The translations under genes were made by a program, and so were the position numbers. The notes below the pieces were generated by a model that was not told the origin of the DNA, searched no databases, and saw nothing but the letters and a program-made list of their open reading frames with translations. Positions 61,460 to 64,000 of a stretch of 64,000 nucleotides of DNA are shown one piece after another (within the stretch, counting starts at the first letter, position 1; every line of letters starts with the position of its first letter). Location of the stretch: positions 62,001 to 126,000 of the forward strand of contig CAZAER010000010.1 in assembly GCA_964484195.1 (NCBI GenBank), given 5' to 3'. This stretch comes from JALHOP01 sp964484195 (GTDB lineage Bacteria; Myxococcota; XYA12-FULL-58-9; JALHOP01).

Positions 61460-63937
61460 GTGACGCTCATTCGGCCAAAGCCGCCCTCGACATGGGTCGC
61501 CCAACCGGTGACCGTCGGACCCTTGTCTGGGGAGGAGCCGGCCGATCGTCTGGACCGGGTCGTCGCACCGTGGCTGAAGGAGGAGGCGCCACCCGACCGC
61601 CAGAGCATCCAGGCCGCGACCCTTCTCAAGGCCCTCCAGGCGCTCGAGCACCGGCGGCGCGATGACAACCTCGTCGTCCCGGCCGAAGGCCACTTGAACG
61701 TCCGTCAGGTCGCCAAGAACGCAAGCCTTTGGCACACGCTCGAGCTCGGTGCTGCCGATGAGCGCGCCGAGCAGCGCCTCGTGAAGCTGCTTGGCGCGAA
61801 ACCCGAGGTCCTCCGAGACCTCATCGCCCAGGGTTTGATCAGCATCGACGGGATCCCTGCGAAGGAGGCCGCGGCGCACGTCTGCGAGCTCGTCTACCGC
61901 AAGCTGGCGGTCCCGGTCGCGCCGGGCATCAACGGCACGGTCGACATGGCCGGCGTACGTGCTTTCATGCGCATCCACCAGGACGCTATCGCGGACAGGA
62001 TGCGTGACATCATGGAGTCGCAGCGACACCATGACATCGAGCAACTGACCGCGGACATCGCCGGACACCCGGAGCTGTCGTTTCACGAGGTCTGGACGCG
62101 TGACCTCGACCGCCGCCCGCGGGCGACGAAGACGTACTACGCCTCGCTCAAGCAAAAGCTGGCACCGCTGCTGCGACGCCCGATCGACCGCATGGGAGAC
62201 GAACCGAACCTGCTGCTGGCGGCGCGTCTCACGCAGTTTTTGTTCAGCCTTCCGGCAGGAACCACGCTCGAATCCGCGGTGCGCGACTTCAAGCAGAAGC
62301 TCGAGGCCAACGGCGTGATGACAGCGCTGCGTGCCCAGGGCTTCACCGATTTTACGGTCGCCGACGCCGAGCGCCTGGCGAAGATCTACGTCTTCGTGCC
62401 CGTTTGGGCGGACGGTAAGAAACGCCTCGCTGACGTCATGGCGAGCGACGTCCCCACCGAGATGGCCGCTCGTCTCAAAGCACTGGCGAGTATTCCGATG
62501 AGCTCCGTGCTCATGCAGCGTTATTCGGAGATCCGCGGCGAGCGCGGTGCCTTGGCCAACACCATCCTGGTCAGCGCCGAACATGCGCTTTCCGACAAGA
62601 TCGACCTCTTTCGCCACCTCATCATCGAAGACGGCATGCGGGGCGAGGACATCAAGGTGGTCTGGAAACACCACTCCGCGGACCCGATCGTCATCGAGGT
62701 CGCGCAGCGCTGCTTCGGCGTCGAAGGCCCTATCGCGAGTCCCACGCCCTCCCTCACGGCCGACGAGTGTCTCGACGATTGCGTCAAGCTGGCGCTCATG
62801 GACGCCATGGATGCGAGCCAAGGTGGACGCGTCGTCAACGCTCACCTGCAAGGCGTCCGCGCCTGGAGCGACGTCGCGCGGCTTTCGCGCGAACACCCGC
62901 ACGTTCCGTTGAACATCTGCGTGCACACGACCAGCGATGCGCGTCAGATCGAAAATATGCCGGCGGAGCTGCTCTCGAAGTTGGCGATGTCCGTTATGGC
63001 GACACAGCCGGCAAAGATCCGCTACGAGCGCTGGGTCTTCAAACCGAGCTTCGTTGGCTTGACCCTCGACATCGATCGCAAGCTCGAGCAGGAGATCGGT
63101 GGCACCATTCGCAGCCGGCGTTTTCTCGTCTATGGCGGCGGTGGTCGCATCATCGGCCGCGCCATCGTCGAGGGTCTGCGGAGCCAAGGCTTCTCGACGG
63201 CCGTGGTCGACCCATGGCTCTCGACGCCGGAGGCAAAGCCCAAGCGGGACCGCCTCGCGACGATGGGCGTCGACATCATCGACAACGACGCCCAGCTCAC
63301 CAACGAGCTGGCGACCAAACCGCTCGTCATCATGAACGCCACGCCGGCCGAGGTCATCACGCCGGCAGAGTACCAAAAGCTCGCGTTCGACCCGGTGCTC
63401 GTGAACTTCGGCACCGGGCAGCGAGGCTTTTCGATCGCCAAGCTCGAGGAAATGTCCTTCCACCCTGCCCTCGCCGGACCGAAGCGCCGCGAAGTGACCC
63501 TCGACCTCAACCTCGAGCGGCACCAAGCCTCGTACGAGTACACCATCCCCGTCGCCGAGGGGCCGCGGAAGGTCTTCGCCTTGGGCAATGGCGCGGTCTT
63601 CAACCTCGGGCAGCGCGCTCCGAACCCTCAGATTTTTTCGTCCTTCAACAACGTGTTGTTGGTCGACGCGCTGCATACCGCCAAGTGGAATCGCGAGCAT
63701 GGGCTCTTGGGACCGCAAGTTCCCGCGTCGGTGCAGGTCGCTTTCACGGACGAGGCTTCGGAACGGCCGATCGTGACCTTCTTACCGCGCGACGGCGAGG
63801 CTCCGACCTTCTGGCCGAAGGTCTGGCCGCGCGAGGTCGCGCTCCCCGCAGGCACCACGCACGATCCCGTCGTCATCGTCGATTGGACGAAGTCCCACGA
63901 CGCAGTGAAGCGCATGAGCGAGCGGCCGGCGTCGTAG
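61460..63937 (+). CDS. Large protein with adenosylhomocysteinase-like NAD-binding C-terminus
   Basis: 825 residues from the GTG at 61460, 61 bases after the preceding stop. It has no signal peptide. Residues 1-540 are mostly helical and match nothing I know. From about residue 550, RFLVYGGGGRIIGRAIVEGLRSQGF is a Rossmann dinucleotide-binding motif. It is followed by VVDPWLSTPEAKPKRDRLATMG, LVIMNATPAEVITPAEYQKL and PVLVNFGTGQRGFSIAKLEE, the order seen in the NAD domain of S-adenosylhomocysteine hydrolase. The substrate-binding half of that enzyme is not recognisable, so catalysis of the same reaction is doubtful. It follows the HExxxH gene in the same direction and may be its partner. Confidence 0.65.
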   Translation: MTLIRPKPPSTWVAQPVTVGPLSGEEPADRLDRVVAPWLKEEAPPDRQSIQAATLLKALQALEHRRRDDNLVVPAEGHLNVRQVAKNASLWHTLELGAADERAEQRLVKLLGAKPEVLRDLIAQGLISIDGIPAKEAAAHVCELVYRKLAVPVAPGINGTVDMAGVRAFMRIHQDAIADRMRDIMESQRHHDIEQLTADIAGHPELSFHEVWTRDLDRRPRATKTYYASLKQKLAPLLRRPIDRMGDEPNLLLAARLTQFLFSLPAGTTLESAVRDFKQKLEANGVMTALRAQGFTDFTVADAERLAKIYVFVPVWADGKKRLADVMASDVPTEMAARLKALASIPMSSVLMQRYSEIRGERGALANTILVSAEHALSDKIDLFRHLIIEDGMRGEDIKVVWKHHSADPIVIEVAQRCFGVEGPIASPTPSLTADECLDDCVKLALMDAMDASQGGRVVNAHLQGVRAWSDVARLSREHPHVPLNICVHTTSDARQIENMPAELLSKLAMSVMATQPAKIRYERWVFKPSFVGLTLDIDRKLEQEIGGTIRSRRFLVYGGGGRIIGRAIVEGLRSQGFSTAVVDPWLSTPEAKPKRDRLATMGVDIIDNDAQLTNELATKPLVIMNATPAEVITPAEYQKLAFDPVLVNFGTGQRGFSIAKLEEMSFHPALAGPKRREVTLDLNLERHQASYEYTIPVAEGPRKVFALGNGAVFNLGQRAPNPQIFSSFNNVLLVDALHTAKWNREHGLLGPQVPASVQVAFTDEASERPIVTFLPRDGEAPTFWPKVWPREVALPAGTTHDPVVIVDWTKSHDAVKRMSERPAS

Positions 63938-64000
63938 GCCCCCGGGGCGAGGCAGGCAACGCAATCGCGGCGACAAATGTCCCGGCTGCGAAAGACGCGC
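63938..64000. other. Right-edge non-coding sequence
   Basis: The final 63 bases follow the stop of the NAD-domain gene. I see no start codon with a convincing frame and no hairpin. Confidence 0.4.

Noticed and set aside
61445..63718. 757-codon minus-strand frame opposite the NAD-domain gene
   Set aside because: It lies wholly antisense to a gene with a recognisable Rossmann domain, and its product is Arg/Asp/Val-rich with no motif.

Overview
The window is GC-rich, densely coded bacterial chromosome: 46 protein genes and one tRNA, with no gene-free stretch longer than about 230 bases. Several features point to a myxobacterium-like member of the Myxococcota (former Deltaproteobacteria). There are many large lipoproteins, two of them built of Cys-rich 'CGDG...CDDGN'-type or 'SxxDC'-type repeats. 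There are long Asp/Gly and polyproline linkers, and several large leaderless proteins unlike common families. The assignment to phylum is an inference; no rRNA or single-copy marker fixes it. I see no phage, insertion sequence or CRISPR array.

Layout. 1-4106 (minus): the 5' part of an unknown gene, then a methionine pathway pair, metZ and an unusual homoserine acyltransferase/homoserine dehydrogenase fusion. 4197-7916: a lipoprotein with Cys-rich repeats and an NHL propeller. 7964-12613: tRNA-Arg(TCG), then an overlapping trio of sulfotransferase, DUF4846 protein and sugar dehydrogenase-dihaem lipoprotein. 12618-15837: orphan Dam methylase, GNAT, a heptamer tandem repeat and pruA. 16068-17603: a protein with the GDPHVD signature of metal-induced self-cleaving (MIIA/DUF1521) domains. 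17626-23491 (minus): operon cdaA-cdaR-glmM-pdxJ-nnr-tsaE, combining c-di-AMP synthesis, cell-wall precursor and repair/tRNA modification functions. 23681-25093: a phospholipase C-like protein.

25097-33974 (minus): a six-gene run, in transcription order a secreted caspase-like protein, a Tat-exported class V aminotransferase-fold enzyme, a TolC/adaptor/RND metal-type efflux pump and a lipoprotein. 34035-38656: a lipase-like hydrolase convergent with a 1192-residue Cys-rich vWA lipoprotein. 38776-44699: a tight biosynthetic operon of NadE-like ligase, AMP-ligase, carrier protein, AsnB-type amidotransferase and two left-handed-helix acyltransferases, probably making an amidated or acylated surface metabolite. 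44696-49447: an OmpA-family protein, a haem-oxygenase-like diiron protein coupled to a GltB-like flavoprotein, an EamA exporter and a DDAH-type hydrolase.

50602-56706 looks like a surface polysaccharide locus. It holds three modular lipoproteins with LamG-like or beta-helix C-termini, a NodB deacetylase and a small secreted protein. 56737-63937 holds three large leaderless proteins: a gluzincin-type protease with five internal modules and a C2-like tail, a divergent protein with HExxxH, and an 825-residue protein ending in an adenosylhomocysteinase-like NAD domain. Together with the MIIA protein and a few other leaderless proteins with disordered N-termini, these could be effectors of a contact-dependent or type III-like secretion system. 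That is a hypothesis; no secretion apparatus is encoded here.
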